Source: Rhea pennata (lineage: Eukaryota > Chordata > Aves > Rheiformes > Rheidae). Taken from it: a stretch of DNA of 64,000 nt. Position numbers and translations under genes: made by a program. The notes below the pieces were generated by a model that ran no database searches, was not told the DNA's origin, and saw only the letters and a list, made by a program, of their open reading frames with translations. The DNA lies in assembly GCF_028389875.1 (NCBI RefSeq), contig NC_084668.1, positions 19,363,993 through 19,427,992 on the forward strand. The letters run 5' to 3'. This document shows, piece by piece, positions 37,041-52,221 of the stretch; position 1 is the first letter of the stretch; each line of letters begins with the position of its first letter.

Positions 37041-37707
37041 ATAACATGGAAAACTTGACCAGTCTGCATTTTCAATCCATGAAAAAAATCATGAATTCAT
37101 GAACCTGTCAAATTTTCTTGACTGTCAGTGCTACAGTCATTTACATGTGTTCGATGTAAGAGAAGAAATCCTTGATGGACCACACTGTTCACAATCACGG
37201 GAAGACATTCATACAGGTAAGTAAAAACTTTACAGTGTTATACTTGAATTCTCCCTACATTGCTTATGCCTAAAACTGGCCCAGTTGATGAGATATAACA
37301 GTATGAGATGACAAATTATCTTGATAATGCTATCTTAACCTCGGGACGGATAACAGCAGACACACCTTTGCATTTCTTCTCACATATCTACCCTGCAAAG
37401 TACTAGCTGAATAATCAGTCACAAGTGGATTAATAGAAACATATTGCTACCAGTTCACATGTTGCTTCATCTACTTTTCCAGCTGTAACTTCCCACAGTG
37501 GATAACAAATAGAAAGGAGAAGATCTTAATGATGTTATAGTTGTATGTTTCAGTATAGCAAAATCCTTGCTCATCCGTTCAATCAATCTTTCAATTCTTA
37601 TTGCCTGATATTAAATTGAAGTAACAAATCAGCAGTCTTACTTGTAATGGTTTTAGTTATTTTTCTTGTGAAATTGCAATAGCTAATAAATTCCTCATAG
37701 TTCTATA

Positions 37708-37850
37708 TCACAAAATCACAGAATAGTTGAGGTTGGAAGGGACCTCTAGAGATCATCTAGTCCAACCCTCCTGTGCAAGCAGGGTCACCTAGAAAATGTT
37801 GCCCAGGATCAGGTCCAGATGGCTTTTGAATATCTCCAAGGATGGAGACT
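37708..37850 (-). mobile_element. CR1 LINE 3' tail
   Basis: Reverse-complement CR1 3' end: cacagaatagttgaggttgg, aagggacctctagagatcat and ctagtccaaccctcctg blocks, then atctccaaggatggagact. Closely resembles the tail of the copy ending at 61464. About 143 bp, severely 5'-truncated. Same strand as KCNH7. Confidence 0.92.
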
Positions 37851-38544
37851 ATTAGAAGCCATCAGTGGCTGGGGAGGAGCTCCTGGCTGGATAAATCATT
37901 GTTCTGAGCCACTTTTCTTAGGATAATCATCAGGCTGGTAAGAAAACAAATGATCCCACCATGCAACACAAACAAGAACATGTTAACTAGAAGTATAAGT
38001 TAAATAAGTGCTATTAAGTGTTATTAAATTTAAGTACCAATCTATATCAGCTTAATCTGTTATTCTCCTCCTTTTCTATGTGCCTAGTGGGCAGAAGCAG
38101 ACACTTCTGAAAGCCTCCAGATGACAATGAGAATATCTAAATTATGTACATGTTTTCCTCCAGTTAGCATATATGGAGTCTATAAGTCTCAGTACCCTTA
38201 TATGCTTTTCTAGTAATTCAAGAAAAAGCTGTACACAAATTTGGTTGATGTAACATATTCAAGACTAGAGTAATTTGAAAACGGCTTGCCTCAACATGCA
38301 GTTTACCACTTACCTAGGGATAAGCCTGCCTCACTGCTACTTCTATGTATTACATGTCTTGGGCTCTTTGATCCCCATGAATTCTTAGAGTATTGTAGAC
38401 TTTGCTCTTGAACAAATTATTCAGCAGCTTGATTTTAAATAACAATGACTAAAAGATTCATAGATCTTCTACCCCAGGAACATCAGTGGACATTTCTTTT
38501 CAGACCCCTGCCTCTTTTAACATGTGCTTTAGTAATCTACTTAC

Positions 38545-38797
38545 CAAGAATGGCTACAACAATGTCACTCTTAAGGATTTCAATGGAGCCCCTTGACACA
38601 AAGTAAAGAGCGGTGAGAACATCTCCACAGTGCACTAAAGTGTCTCCAGGAGGTGCATGTGTTGTCTTAAATTTCATAGCCAAAGCTCGAAGGCAGCCTT
38701 TACTGGCTCCCCGGAAAGCTTTGCAATTCTGAAGCAAGTTTTGATTGAGGTGCAGACAAATGTCAGCTTGTAAGCATTCTGGAAACCCCTTCAGAAC
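38545..38797 (-). CDS. KCNH7: KCNH7 exon: C-linker end and first half of nucleotide-binding homology domain
   Basis: 253 bp encoding residues 279-362 plus one base of a split Gly codon. It reads [18 protein letters not shown], then [53 protein letters not shown] and IVVAIL. These are the C-linker helices and the first beta strands of the ERG cyclic-nucleotide-binding homology domain, which packs against the N-terminal PAS domain to slow deactivation. The [12 protein letters not shown] turn is nearly invariant in ERG channels. Acceptor ttccag|GTTCTG; donor CTTG|gtaagt. A visible replacement (FVSRG) is conservative. Confidence 0.96.
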
Positions 38798-39464
38798 CTG
38801 GAAAGACAAACATAAAGATTTCATATGAATGCTGTAAAAGTTGCTTTAGATAATCTTTAATGTTTTCTTCCTGTCCAGAAAGGAGGAAGTGACGTACTAA
38901 TTGAGGTGGTCCTAAGGACTATCACAGTATTTCAAACAAATGTGTGGCTTAATCTATACTGCAAAGTTCACACGATGTGAATACTAATAGAGTTCAAATG
39001 TAGTGGTGAAAAAATTCAGGATTAAAATTTCTTTAATTGTAAAAAATGATATCAAGGTATATGAATGAATATACTGCAGTAAAATAACAAATAACACAGT
39101 TAATAAAGGGAGAGTCTTCACTGGATCTCACCTGTTTGGACTAATAATTTGCATTAACTATAAAAGGTATTATACTTAATATAAGATGGCTTTTTCCTGA
39201 AATAACTATGACATTTGTAAAATGAGAGCTATCTGAAATATTTTTCAGTTAGAGGGCATTTTAATGTTAAATATAGTCTGTTTGCAAGAGTATGACTTAG
39301 GTTTTTATGAGAAAAAACAACATGTGCCACTGAAACAATAATGCAAATTTACAGGAGTAGATGATAAGTTCAAGAAACCACAGGGCCAGTTCCTATGGTC
39401 CTTGCTCATCCGTTCCTCAGAATAGCAGGAGTTTGCCTGAAGCAGAACCACAGGATTCCTCAGG

Positions 39465-39478
39465 GTTACCATGGCAAC
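39465..39478. promoter_or_regulatory. RFX X-box match (GTTACC-AT-GGCAAC)
   Basis: Second perfect match to GTNRCC-N2-RGYAAC, differing from the one at 29626 only in the two spacer bases. In a KCNH7 intron about 670 bp upstream (in gene sense) of the exon at 38545-38797. Sequence match only. Confidence 0.4.
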
Positions 39479-40984
39479 ATGTTAATTTTGTTTAGAAGGA
39501 AAAAAAGTAAGCTACTTACAACTTGGTCATTAGGTATGAGCTTTTGTAGATTGTTTAGCATTGCATTGCCTCTACTTCTTTTAGAGTCAATAAAATTTTT
39601 TCCCGGTAACTTCAAAGGGAGTCCACCTCATGACTATATGCATTGAGTTCAGGAAATTAATATGCACCTTCAGTTAAATCCTAATATCTCCTGTTACGAA
39701 GTTAATGGGTCATATGCTTTCCCTGGAGGTGCAAGGTGGCAGGCTACATGCATTGCATATTTCTAAGGATACAACATGAACTGATAGTACTAGTTGTATG
39801 AAAGCATGTGTCTTTTTGTTATTAAAGCAGTCTATTGATTCATTCTTACTTAAATTACATACTACTTTTCTACAAAAATATAAGCCTATATGGTATAAAT
39901 ACATATATAATTATATAAAATACATTCACTTCTTGCTGGATTCATTCTTACTTCAGCACAATAAAGGTCTGTGAACTCACTCTTATTGCATAAAGATACT
40001 TATTACTGGTATCCCTTGCTAATGTAGAAGAATACATTTCTAATAAGAGGCTTTTGTGCACACAAGCCAAGCTGTGATTTACAAATAGAATATTAGTACC
40101 TTTAACTGTATTTGGAATGTTTCTGATTGCTAATGGAAATCAGTACTGTGAAATAACAAACAGAATGTTATAACACAAATTTATACAAAAATTTCGCAAC
40201 TTAAAGGACACTATCACATGGAATTTATACATCCTCAAAAAAGCCAGCATTCAACAACAAGCAAAAGAAAACATGAAAAATGAAAAGCTTGTATGGTACC
40301 CCTCTGTTCTCATTATCTATCACATTACCAGAAATGGCTTAGTATATAATTACTCTATTTATTTTAATTCAATTATGTTCAAATAAAAGTATTGTGGGTT
40401 GTAGCAATTTATTTGCTGAACGATAGTGAGAAACTAATATCTAAATATGTCTGGTCAATGGCACATTTGGAGAAAAGTTGCAGATGTTTATTTTGAAAAT
40501 TTTCTCTTGTCATGTGAGTAAAAAAGACCTATTTTGAATTATGTAATTCTTTTGTTATACTTCTATTTGAATAAAATTTAGAAGACCTCCATTTTTATAG
40601 GATGCAAAATGTGAAACATATTTTAAATTCAGAGGTAATGGAAAATACAGGACAATGTATTTGAATTGTTAGAATCTCAGGAGTACAGCCTCAGGATAAA
40701 GCAGATTCAGTTTTTCACATCAGCTTCTATTTATCTTATTTTTCAAGGGGTTGTACTTTACCATTAAGCAAAAACCATGCAGACCATGTTTGTTGGTTTA
40801 TATTTCTGAAGATACTTTGTTTTTTTTTTTTAAAGAAACAGTTATTTTGATAATTAATTTAGACTTAATATGAAACTGTTCTATTATTGTTTTATTATCT
40901 ATTTTGTATCTATTATTGTATTAGTTAATAGTTATTTATATGTCAATAGCATCTGAAATATAGTAGCTTCTGTTTAAGAACCTA

Positions 40985-41030
40985 TGATGAAAAAATCCCT
41001 GCCCCACGGAGCTTACATTCTAAAACAGTT
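40985..41030 (+). repeat. possible ancient interspersed repeat fragment
   Basis: 'tccctgccccacggagctta' followed by 'cattctaa' recalls a phrase common in old amniote LINE/SINE fossils (ccctgccc..ggagcttacagtctaa). Too short to classify. Confidence 0.3.
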
Positions 41031-43732
41031 GTTATATGCCATAGAGGAAGAATATTTACTCTTTAACATTGCAATTGTCAAATGTCTAGAAGGAAGACGC
41101 ATGCCCAAATACTATTGATTTCCAACAGCGATTTGGAGATTACTCTGCTAACACAGGTTTGGAAATCCAGTAAAAAAGCTGATTTGAAGACAAATTAGTT
41201 AAAACACTGCTATATACTGTATTACTAAAAGGAGTTTACCATGACACTCATGTTGCATATAGTAAAGTATTTAATCCATGGCCAGTAGTTAGTACTTATA
41301 CAGAATCAGATATTTCTAAATTAAGTTCTCTATTCTCTATTCTTGCTAACCCAAGCCTCCATGTACATTTCTAGTATTCATATTTTCATTAATCTTTGTG
41401 AAAATATTTCATGTTCCTAAATTTTAGCTTATGTTAATATAGAAGTATCTGATTATCACAGACATCTTTGTGTAGAATAGGAACAATCTTATCGAAACTC
41501 ATGTTATTATAGTGAGGGAATGAATGTAAATAGAAATATAGGTACGCATACTGATAACTCTAAATGTTAGAAAATAATCCATATGTTCTTCAAAATCCTG
41601 GGATTAGCTGAAAAACAATAAAATTAAAATACTGTATTTCACCTCTTTTCATTTGTTATTAGGTTTCTGGGTCTTTAAATGCATAAAAATCACACTTCAA
41701 AGTGATCAGAAAAAATTTAAATACCTTTTCTCTTTCCTTTTAAATCTTCACTAAAAGATTAAAGCCAAAATAATTTTGAATTTGCATGACTCCAGAATTA
41801 GGTGATTAAAAAAAAATTGAAACCCATAAAGCTAGAAATTGCTCTTTAAAAAGCATTCTGCTCAATGATAAATCTGAAATTACTAAATCATTTGAATAAA
41901 GATTTATATAGATTTCAATTTTAATTGATCCATTCTTTTGTGCCATGTATTGTTACACTCAATATCTCCTCAACAATGTCTCCATCCTGCCCTGCTGAGA
42001 AAAAGCCTAGATTTTCATCGTTAGAAACAAGAATCACAAGAATTGGAACTCATGCATAATTCAAGATACTCTAAAACAGTAAACAAGTTTTACTCTAAAA
42101 AGGTAGCATAAAAACCCTCCAGTGTCCCTCCCCCCCCCCAAATAATAACAACTATGATTTTGTGACCACAGGCTTCAGTTGTTCCTCCTTGACAGTTGTG
42201 GAGTCCAATCTTCTCTCCCTGTCTGGAATGAAATTTTCTCCATATCAGATAACGTTGGTTTATCTATGTGGCATGCTTAGAGAGGAGGAAAGTGATATTC
42301 AGGTAGAAGTAAAACATTTTACATGCAATAAGCAATTGAAGTTTAGTGAGGATAGTAAAGATGTGATTCATATTATCTTGAAGAGTGTGGTCTTATTATA
42401 AATGGAGAGGGAGTCCTGTTGCATGAACCACTCTTTTTCAAGATGACAACTTGCTGTTGCTGATACATCTATCATCAGATGCATTTGTGACAACAGAACT
42501 GGAGACATCTCTGTGCTATGACCTCAGACAACTATGAAATGTTTGGATCAGTGAAGACTGTTACATTTGAGTCAATGATAAGATTCATGACGATGTTTGG
42601 ATTCTCTCTCTTCAGTTCTGGAATAAGTTTTGGCATCTGTCCCACACGAAATATTTAAAAAGCATCCAAACAAAGGCAAATTGGGATATTAGCTATCTGA
42701 CATTAAACATGGAAATATTGTCACATTCTTGTATTTTTTTATTATTTTATTTGTGGGTCAGTATTGATAATAGGAAATGCCAAAGTACAGCAGTAAAGTC
42801 AAACATGGCAGGACAGTGACTGATACAAATTTCAGTATAATCACAGTAGATGCTTTTCCTAAGTTTTAAATCATGTCAGATCCAGTGCAGTAAGAAGTGT
42901 ACTGGAACAGCCTTACACTTTCATGCATTAGGCTAACAGCTGCTTGTTGACTCATTTGGTTTAAAATCTGTTGAACATATCTCTAGTTTTCTTTGTTCAT
43001 GATAAAGGCATGCAGGAAGCATAAGCCTTGGCTTGAGTTGTCTTGACTGGTGTCAAATGAAAGGGGTATTTCTCTTACCTTAGAGACTAGTATAAACTGT
43101 CTTTTATTTTGATTTTCCTCTACACACTTTCTCTCCAGCTCAAGTTATTTCAAGAAGAATATTTTCTTTATGTACTTGCTGTGGTAAGCACATTGCCTAC
43201 AGTTGTGTTTTGTCCATAGAAACTTACTTTCTTTCTGTTTAGTACATAATTTCTCTCTGTCATGTAAAAGTTGCTTTCATGCATTCCTTTTTTGCTTGTT
43301 TTTTTTTCTCTTTTGACGCCTAAAACAGTAACTGTCCAAATACAACAGTCCCAACCAGCAATCAAAGATATTCCTTGAACTCTGCATATAATACTCCTCT
43401 GTCTTCCATTTTCTCTGTTGAAATGTAGGTGGGATCAAATGTAAGATGGCAGGCAGCAGATGGAGAGGGCAGAAGGGAGCAAAGCTGTGGGCCTGTTAGA
43501 GGCCTTCTTGTTCAAGATTGTTTTGGATAAGCCTTTCTAGTCCTGGGATCAGAGTCAGGCTTGGTGTTGAGTGTGCAAGCGTCCAATACATAGAGAGAAA
43601 GATAAAGGTAGACCTTCAAACTCAGCTGACAATTTAAGCTGTCACAAACTGAAAAAGGAAGTCTGGTTCTTCCTCATATTATGTGTTTATTCCTGCCCTA
43701 TATCATCTGATCCACCTAAATATGAACCCAGC

Positions 43733-43752
43733 AAAAAAAAAAAAAAAAAAAA
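43733..43752. repeat. poly-A (20 nt)
   Basis: Uninterrupted A20; produces the poly-lysine stretch of a chance open frame. Confidence 0.9.
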
Positions 43753-44056
43753 TGAAAAGCTGAAGGCCCAAGAATCTGAAATGTCCTCTTTCAGCAGCAA
43801 AACCACCTTGAACTGTGGTCTTAGACTGAACATACTCCATGTCTTTTCTACTGATCTGTATCAGATAGATCTCCCAATATTTTGTCATTGGCATCACTAA
43901 ATGCTGAATAAAGCTCTTGAACAATTAGCAGAAGAAATTTTCAACTACTTATAGTCAGCAAACTTGTGCTTGGATAGTTCATTTTAACAAAGATTTATAT
44001 TCAAAATTAACATCTTGGCTGTCTTTTAGCTAACAAATTAGGAAAACACTGTGAAG

Positions 44057-44084
44057 TATGTATGTATCTATATCTATATCTATA
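44057..44084. repeat. (TATCTA)n microsatellite
   Basis: About four units of TATCTA with slight imperfection at the ends. Confidence 0.8.
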
Positions 44085-46102
44085 TGGATAGCTTTTACAG
44101 AAAGTTTCTGTATTTTACTTACACTTTTTCACTTTTTTAGTTCTTAAAATATCAGTCTATAAATGAATCATTTTTTCCCATAGCTCTATCTAGTCAGTTG
44201 ATTCCCGAAGGAACAGACTATAATCTAGTGGTCATCTAGGCTGTGCTTTAGTTTGTTCTGTGAGAACGAGTGAAATTAATTCATATTAACTCATAAATCG
44301 GGTGATATAACCCATATGTTTGTTTTTTATTGAAAATACAAGATATTATTGTCCATTGCAATGTGTTCCTTTTGCAATCTAATTGTAGCACTTATCTGAA
44401 ACTGTCTACCTAGACAAATTGAACTGCATGGATCTTGAATTAGGATCTCAGTCCCCTAATAGCTGTCCCTTCTGACAGGAAGAGAGGCTCAGTCACAGAA
44501 AGACATTTTACTTTTTAGTAACAGCTTCATTTAGGCTAAATCCCTCTAACTTGGCCTTGCTCTATTTCTGGAAAAAAAAATAGAATTTACTATTTCTGTG
44601 ATAGTTAATTACAGAAGTAACTATTTCTATAAGCAAAAAGCCAAAGCATTTCCAAGGGCTTTCACAAATTAGAAAAGAATGGACAAGATCCCAGATGGCA
44701 ATAAATCTGTTTCAGTGCTTCTTCGACTCCCATGTAAACCAAGGACTTTTTTCTGATACTGATTCCAAGTGTATGATTCCTCTTCTTCATTGAGGAAATG
44801 TTGCAGAGTCAAGTTTTGGGTTTTTTTTGTGTTTGTGTGTGTGTTTTTTTTTTAGTAGAATATGAAGGAGGTCCTTAAAACAGTTAAAAAAGAAGCGGCA
44901 TGTAATGATGAGCTAATTCACCTTTCAGCGAGATTTAATGAATGACAGCTGTATCAAGGTGTAGAATCTTTTGCTTTCAGTCATTGCCATGATACAGATT
45001 TGTGTGACATTTTTATGTTCAAATTACTTGGACTTGCAGCAGATCGTTCTTCATCTATAATCTTATTGCAATTTCTGCGTACATCTGAAAGGTGATCTCT
45101 GAGACATGTTACGCTATTTGGTGAGGTGGACAGAAATGATTTCAGCTTCTTGAACCACTAGCTTGCTTCAAGAGAAAAGTTTTTCATATCTGTAGAAGTT
45201 GGAAGCTGACTAGATCATGTATTTCCAGAAATACAAGGGTGGCTGGAAAGTTGTTAATTGCTCTTATTTGTGAGACCTTTGACCACAAAATATAATGCAG
45301 TGAAAAACTAATAAAAGACCAGTTAATTTGCAAATAGATTGAAACTCTGCTTTTTTCTATTAGATCCTGTTTTCTGTAACTTGATTGAATACAGTCATTC
45401 ATATTTATTAACTAATTTTGTTATAGAATATGCAAGAACTCTACAGTTAGTCATATCTGAGACACTTTTTGGTAGACTTATACATCTTATGGTTTCCATT
45501 ATGACACTTAGAGGCTGGCACCACTTTTCACCATGACTACATATTCCTTCTGTATAACTAATTCTCATTCCAAACACTTCTAATTTTGATTACTGTTCGG
45601 ATGTTATAAGGAAGTTCTCCTTGCTATTTTTGAAGCTTTAGTTTTCTTTCCCATCTTTCTGGTTCAAAGACATTGCCAGCAGTAACTGTAGATGCAGAAT
45701 TCATTTGGGCATAAGCAGTGGTCATATCAGGAGGAAAAACAAGTATAACTACTGTGGTGATGTCATCCAGTGGCCAATTTTCCATTAAAAAAGAAAGCCT
45801 TACCAAAGCAATGATGAAACCTGCTCTTTACTTGGTTGTGAACCTTCAAGGTTAGGTATGTGCTCTGTTGTGCTTGCGTGAGCCAGATTGAAGACTAGTC
45901 ACAAGTGGAAAACAAACCATTTGCTTAGACACTTTCAGGGGAAGGTTCTGTAAATTTGTATGTAAAAATGCTTACTTGCTACCTCCTTTCATGGTACCAA
46001 ATCTAAACCTAAAAATGTACCTGTTCCACATATAAAATTTTAATTAACATGTACATTTGGCTAAACACTTTCCAAAGTTTGTCCCACATATATATCTTTG
46101 AA

Positions 46103-46144
46103 TTTCTTTCTCTTTCTTTCTTTCTTTGTTTCTTTCTTTCCTTC
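46103..46144. repeat. (CTTT)n microsatellite
   Basis: About ten CTTT units with one TTTG interruption. Confidence 0.9.
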
Positions 46145-46904
46145 ATAAATTAATAAAGCTATTCTGATGCACAGAAGATCCATGGAAGGGGTGTGTATTA
46201 AAAATACATGCATAACTTAAAAGAGGATCTCAAACACTAAATATGCCATCTTTCTAAAAGAAGCATCACAGGCATGCTATTATCAGCTGGATGGATAACA
46301 TTGGAATGAAGGGGAAAAAGAAGACAAAGAGAGTTTAGGAAAAACAGAACAGGATAGCTTAAAAAAAGCTAAAAATATCTTTGAATCTTTGGGACTGGAG
46401 AGCTCTTTCATGAAACAATATACATTGTAATTTTGTAATTATTTTGTAATTTAACTTTGCCAATATATACCATAGGGATATGATTTAAATTATGCTTATT
46501 CTGTACACTGAAGATTTTTATCCAGATTAAAATAAATCCCAAATCCTGTTTATCCAGTCCATGCATAATTACATGGAACTGTTTTTATCAAAATACATTA
46601 TGCAATGAAATATAATCAGAGATGTAGAATTGAAGCAGAAAGGAACAAATGAACAAATAAGCAATGTTTCACCAGAAGATCTTTAAAGCTACTTTTAAGT
46701 TTAGCCATTTCAAATGAGCATAAAACATTATCTTCTTGTCTTCAGTAAGAAGTGCAGGATTTTGTTTAGGAAAGCAAGTTTATTTAGTCTAAGCACAGTA
46801 ATATTCCTGAGGTTAAAAGTTGTTTTTTTTTTTCACTTGTCCTTAATTCTTAAATACATTACTGATGAGAATTAAAAGCATCTTTTGAAACATATTCTCT
46901 ACTA

Positions 46905-46960
46905 TTATTTATATATATAGTATGTGTGTATATAATGTGTACATATATATATATAAATGT
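46905..46960. repeat. AT/GTAT microsatellite
   Basis: Alternating TA and GTAT/GTAC units. Confidence 0.8.
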
Positions 46961-47056
46961 AAATTATTCATGCATTTCATATTTCAAAGGAGAAAAAGGA
47001 TTGAGTTTTCTAATTTCTATGCAGTTTTCAGTCATGAAATGAAAAAGAAAGAGATT

Positions 47057-47145
47057 GGATCAAATTCTGCCTTCAGATATTCACATAAAACTCCCATTAA
47101 ATATTGACAGGAGTCAAACATATTTGTCTGAGGGCAGTATTAGCC
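47057..47145. mobile_element. palindromic MITE-like fossil 2
   Basis: Imperfect terminal inverted repeat: ggatcaaattctgccttcag at the left, ctgagggcagtattagcc at the right. Centre 'actcccattaaatattgaca' then 'ggagt', a hairpin core like that at 34485 and 48213. Confidence 0.55.
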
Positions 47146-48212
47146 TTTTGGTGTATAAATGAAAATATTTCATGCAAAATTAAGTTCTCAATACCACATG
47201 CAAGTCCATTTCATATGCACATGGCTTAGAGCTGTGAAAACTTCACTGGTGCTTGTGCTAACATGCATATATACGGTTTGAACTAAGAGCATTCACACAA
47301 AGGAAAATGCAGAATGATCAGCATGGCAGCTTTGTCAGAGAGACGTTCCTACAGAGCAACTATCTAATGCAAACCAATGCACATGACCTTTTTTGGGCAG
47401 AGAAGCATGATTTTAGTTGTGGGGTAAAACAGTGATTAATAAATGTGGTTAGATCAGCATTTCTTAATGTCTAATTTTTAGTAGCTATTTTGCCCCACAT
47501 TTGATTATACTTGGGATTCTTTCTCTTTGCTATCTACTCCTTCATCATGCAAAAAGTTACAATTAAAATTAGAAAGCATTGAACAAGCTCCAAACCCAAC
47601 AGATAACATGGATATTCTCCACACTTTATACTGGAATTAAATTTGATATAAATACCTCCTGCTCTTACCAGTGAGTGGTGTTATTCCATGTATTTAGGTA
47701 TGAAGCAGACAGGAAAGAGATAAATCTTTCATAAGTACAACATAAATCAGACAATTGTCATATTATCCTTGTACTAAGTGTAATATAGTCATCTCACATT
47801 TTAAGAAAATTAAGCGATTGCCATAAAACTTCAGGGACAGAATTGTGACTAAGAAATAACAAGAAGTAAAATATAACAAAACAAGATAGTAATCTTGATT
47901 TTTTTCAGATTTTATTTTAAACAAAGCCTCCATACTGCCTCACAATCATATTGCTGAATATGGGCTGTTTAATTCATTTAGTTAGTATTTCATATTAGTG
48001 ACAAATCCAAGACTAGCTGCAATATACTAATTCCTGTATTATGCAAAATTTAACCTGATAAGATCCAATTTCAGTTACTATTTCATGTGAAACGTATTCT
48101 TAGAACATCCATTGGCCGAGATGAATTAGTTAAAGTGCATGTGGTTTTCTAATATCTTCAGAAATAATTTGATCTAGTTCAGACTTAGGCTGCACCCACC
48201 TGCAGCTTCAGA

Positions 48213-48297
48213 GCCTGATCCTGCAAAGTGCTGAGGATCTCTCATTCCCATTGTCATCAGAGGGAATTAGGGCCATTCAGGGCCATGCAGGATGAAG
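48213..48297. mobile_element. palindromic MITE-like fossil 3
   Basis: Left end gcctgatcctgcaaagtgct, right end tgcaggatgaag, an imperfect inverted repeat. Centre 'attcccattgtcatcagagg' then 'gaat'. Resembles hairpin repeats with 'gatcctgca...ctcccattga' that are common in amniote genomes. Confidence 0.5.
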
Positions 48298-48619
48298 ACA
48301 CTGATGTTGCCTTCCACTGCAATAATCTTCATCAGAGGTTTTTACAAACACCCTTGTCCTGCTCTGGGTATGATTTTCCTCTGAAAAGGCTATCCATGGA
48401 AGTGGGAGGTGAAGCCCAATATATTTAAATTGTCTTACTTTTAAGATCTGCTTTACTTAATGGTAACCATAAAGCCCAACTGTCATTGATTCTGCTTTAT
48501 AAAAGCTTTTAATCAAGACCACTGCCCTTATGACAGTCATTTGCAGACATACAGATATGACATGGAAGCTATTGGAATTTTGGAAGTTGATTCTAGTTAA
48601 GTTGTTACTAAAATTTATA

Positions 48620-48636
48620 GATTTTTTTTTTTTTTG
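48620..48636. repeat. poly-T tract
   Basis: T-run of about 16 nt. Confidence 0.8.
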
Positions 48637-49504
48637 TTCTTGCCAAACTTTCAAAGACCTCTGCAAAGTCTCTAATCTATAACTCTTAGAATAGCTCTGG
48701 AAAGTATCCCTTTAGAGAGTACAGATTCACAGATCCTGACATTGTACTATGCTCTCAGTGCCTCCAAACCTGAGTTAACTTTTCGGAAAAAAGCTATTGT
48801 CTTTGGAAAAGCAGACAGAAATATAGATACTTACTTTTGCTAATGACATTATCCCTTTTTAGTTGGCTTATAATATAGTTTCATACAGTGACTGTTAACA
48901 ATTTAACTTCCTAAAAATGAGATTCTTCTGATTGCTGACTGGTTAGTACTATGCTGACTTTCAGTATAGAATTGGGGGTTTGTGAATATAAGAAAGTTAC
49001 TGTTAAGACTATCATATGATTAGAATATTTCTCTCTGAAAAGAATAGCTAATCCATCTGCCTGCTTCCCTCTTCCACTCAGTCCCAATATACTTTTCTAG
49101 ATTATGTAACGGAATTTCAAAAAATGAGTTGATTTCTGCAGTTTCTATACCAGAGTAACTCTGTAGATTGCAACAAAGGTGCATTTGTTTGATACTGGAA
49201 GTGGAAAATCAGGCCAAAGAATATAAAAAATTATGTAAAAACTACATTTGAAACAGGTCCACCATTTTCTTTTCTTTCCATAAGCTTATGACAGTCAGTT
49301 GCCGTTCTCAAGCTTTCCTACGAACAATGAGAGTTCAGATTTTTATTTCTGTTACAGCTTGTAAGAATCGAGGCAGCTAAATGTATGGATGCCAAACTTG
49401 AAATGACTTCATTTTCAATAACTTCTATATATTCACCTTCTTAAACTTGTACTCTTAAGGCTTAAAAATAATGAAGATTTACTTTCTAAATTCTCACCCA
49501 TTTA

Positions 49505-51821
<2,317 letters not shown>

Positions 51822-52221
51822 AGCCAATCAACATGACACAGATGGAAAAGATTTTCTCTGAGTTGGTGTTTGGAGACACATTTCCAAAGCCTACACTTGT
51901 CAGACTGCTGAAGGTAAAATAAAGTGCTGTAACGTATTTGTCCTTGATGGATGGTCCAGAGCTTGCGTCACTTTTATTGTAATGCTTTCCTAATTGTTCT
52001 CCCAGAGAATCCAACCAGCCAATCTTATGAGCCAAGTAAGGTCGCTCTACATTTCCAATGGCATACCAAATGCAAGCAAGCCAGTGTGCAATTAGTGCAA
52101 ATATGCACATGAGGAGCATCAGAACTGCAGCACCATATTCTGAATATCTGTCCAGTTTCCGTGCTACCCTCACCAAACGCAGCAGTCTAGCTGTCTTCAG
52201 AAGACCTATTAATGTTGTTGT
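51822..52221 (-). CDS. KCNH7: KCNH7 exon: S4, S5, pore and S6
   Basis: 400 bp, residues 79-211 plus one base of a split Ser codon. In order: [20 protein letters not shown] (S4 voltage sensor, Arg/Lys every third residue), [10 protein letters not shown] (S4-S5 linker), [20 protein letters not shown] (S5), and the long extracellular turret characteristic of ERG. The turret includes a YNKS N-glycosylation sequon at 51970-51978. Then [20 protein letters not shown], with the K+ selectivity filter SVGFGN (coding strand of 51880-51897), and most of S6 ([13 protein letters not shown]). The GFG filter in place of GYG is typical of ERG/EAG channels. Acceptor tttttacag|ACA; donor GGCT|gtaagt. Confidence 0.98.

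Larger units (their letters stand above)
34924..38544 (-). other. KCNH7: KCNH7 intron with two CR1 tails and a GC-rich islet
   Basis: 3,621 bp, GT-AG. Contains an ancient CR1 3' end (about 35850-36235), a GC-rich islet with nested palindromes (36768-37040) and a younger CR1 tail (37708-37850). Confidence 0.9.

Noticed and set aside
36694..37044. 116-codon + strand open frame, longest outside CR1
   Set aside because: Spans an AT-rich start and a GC-rich islet, has no recognisable domain and no splice context. GC-rich DNA with few stops explains its length.
43571..43900. 109-codon + strand open frame
   Set aside because: Passes through a poly-A run giving poly-Lys; no homology and no promoter or splice context.
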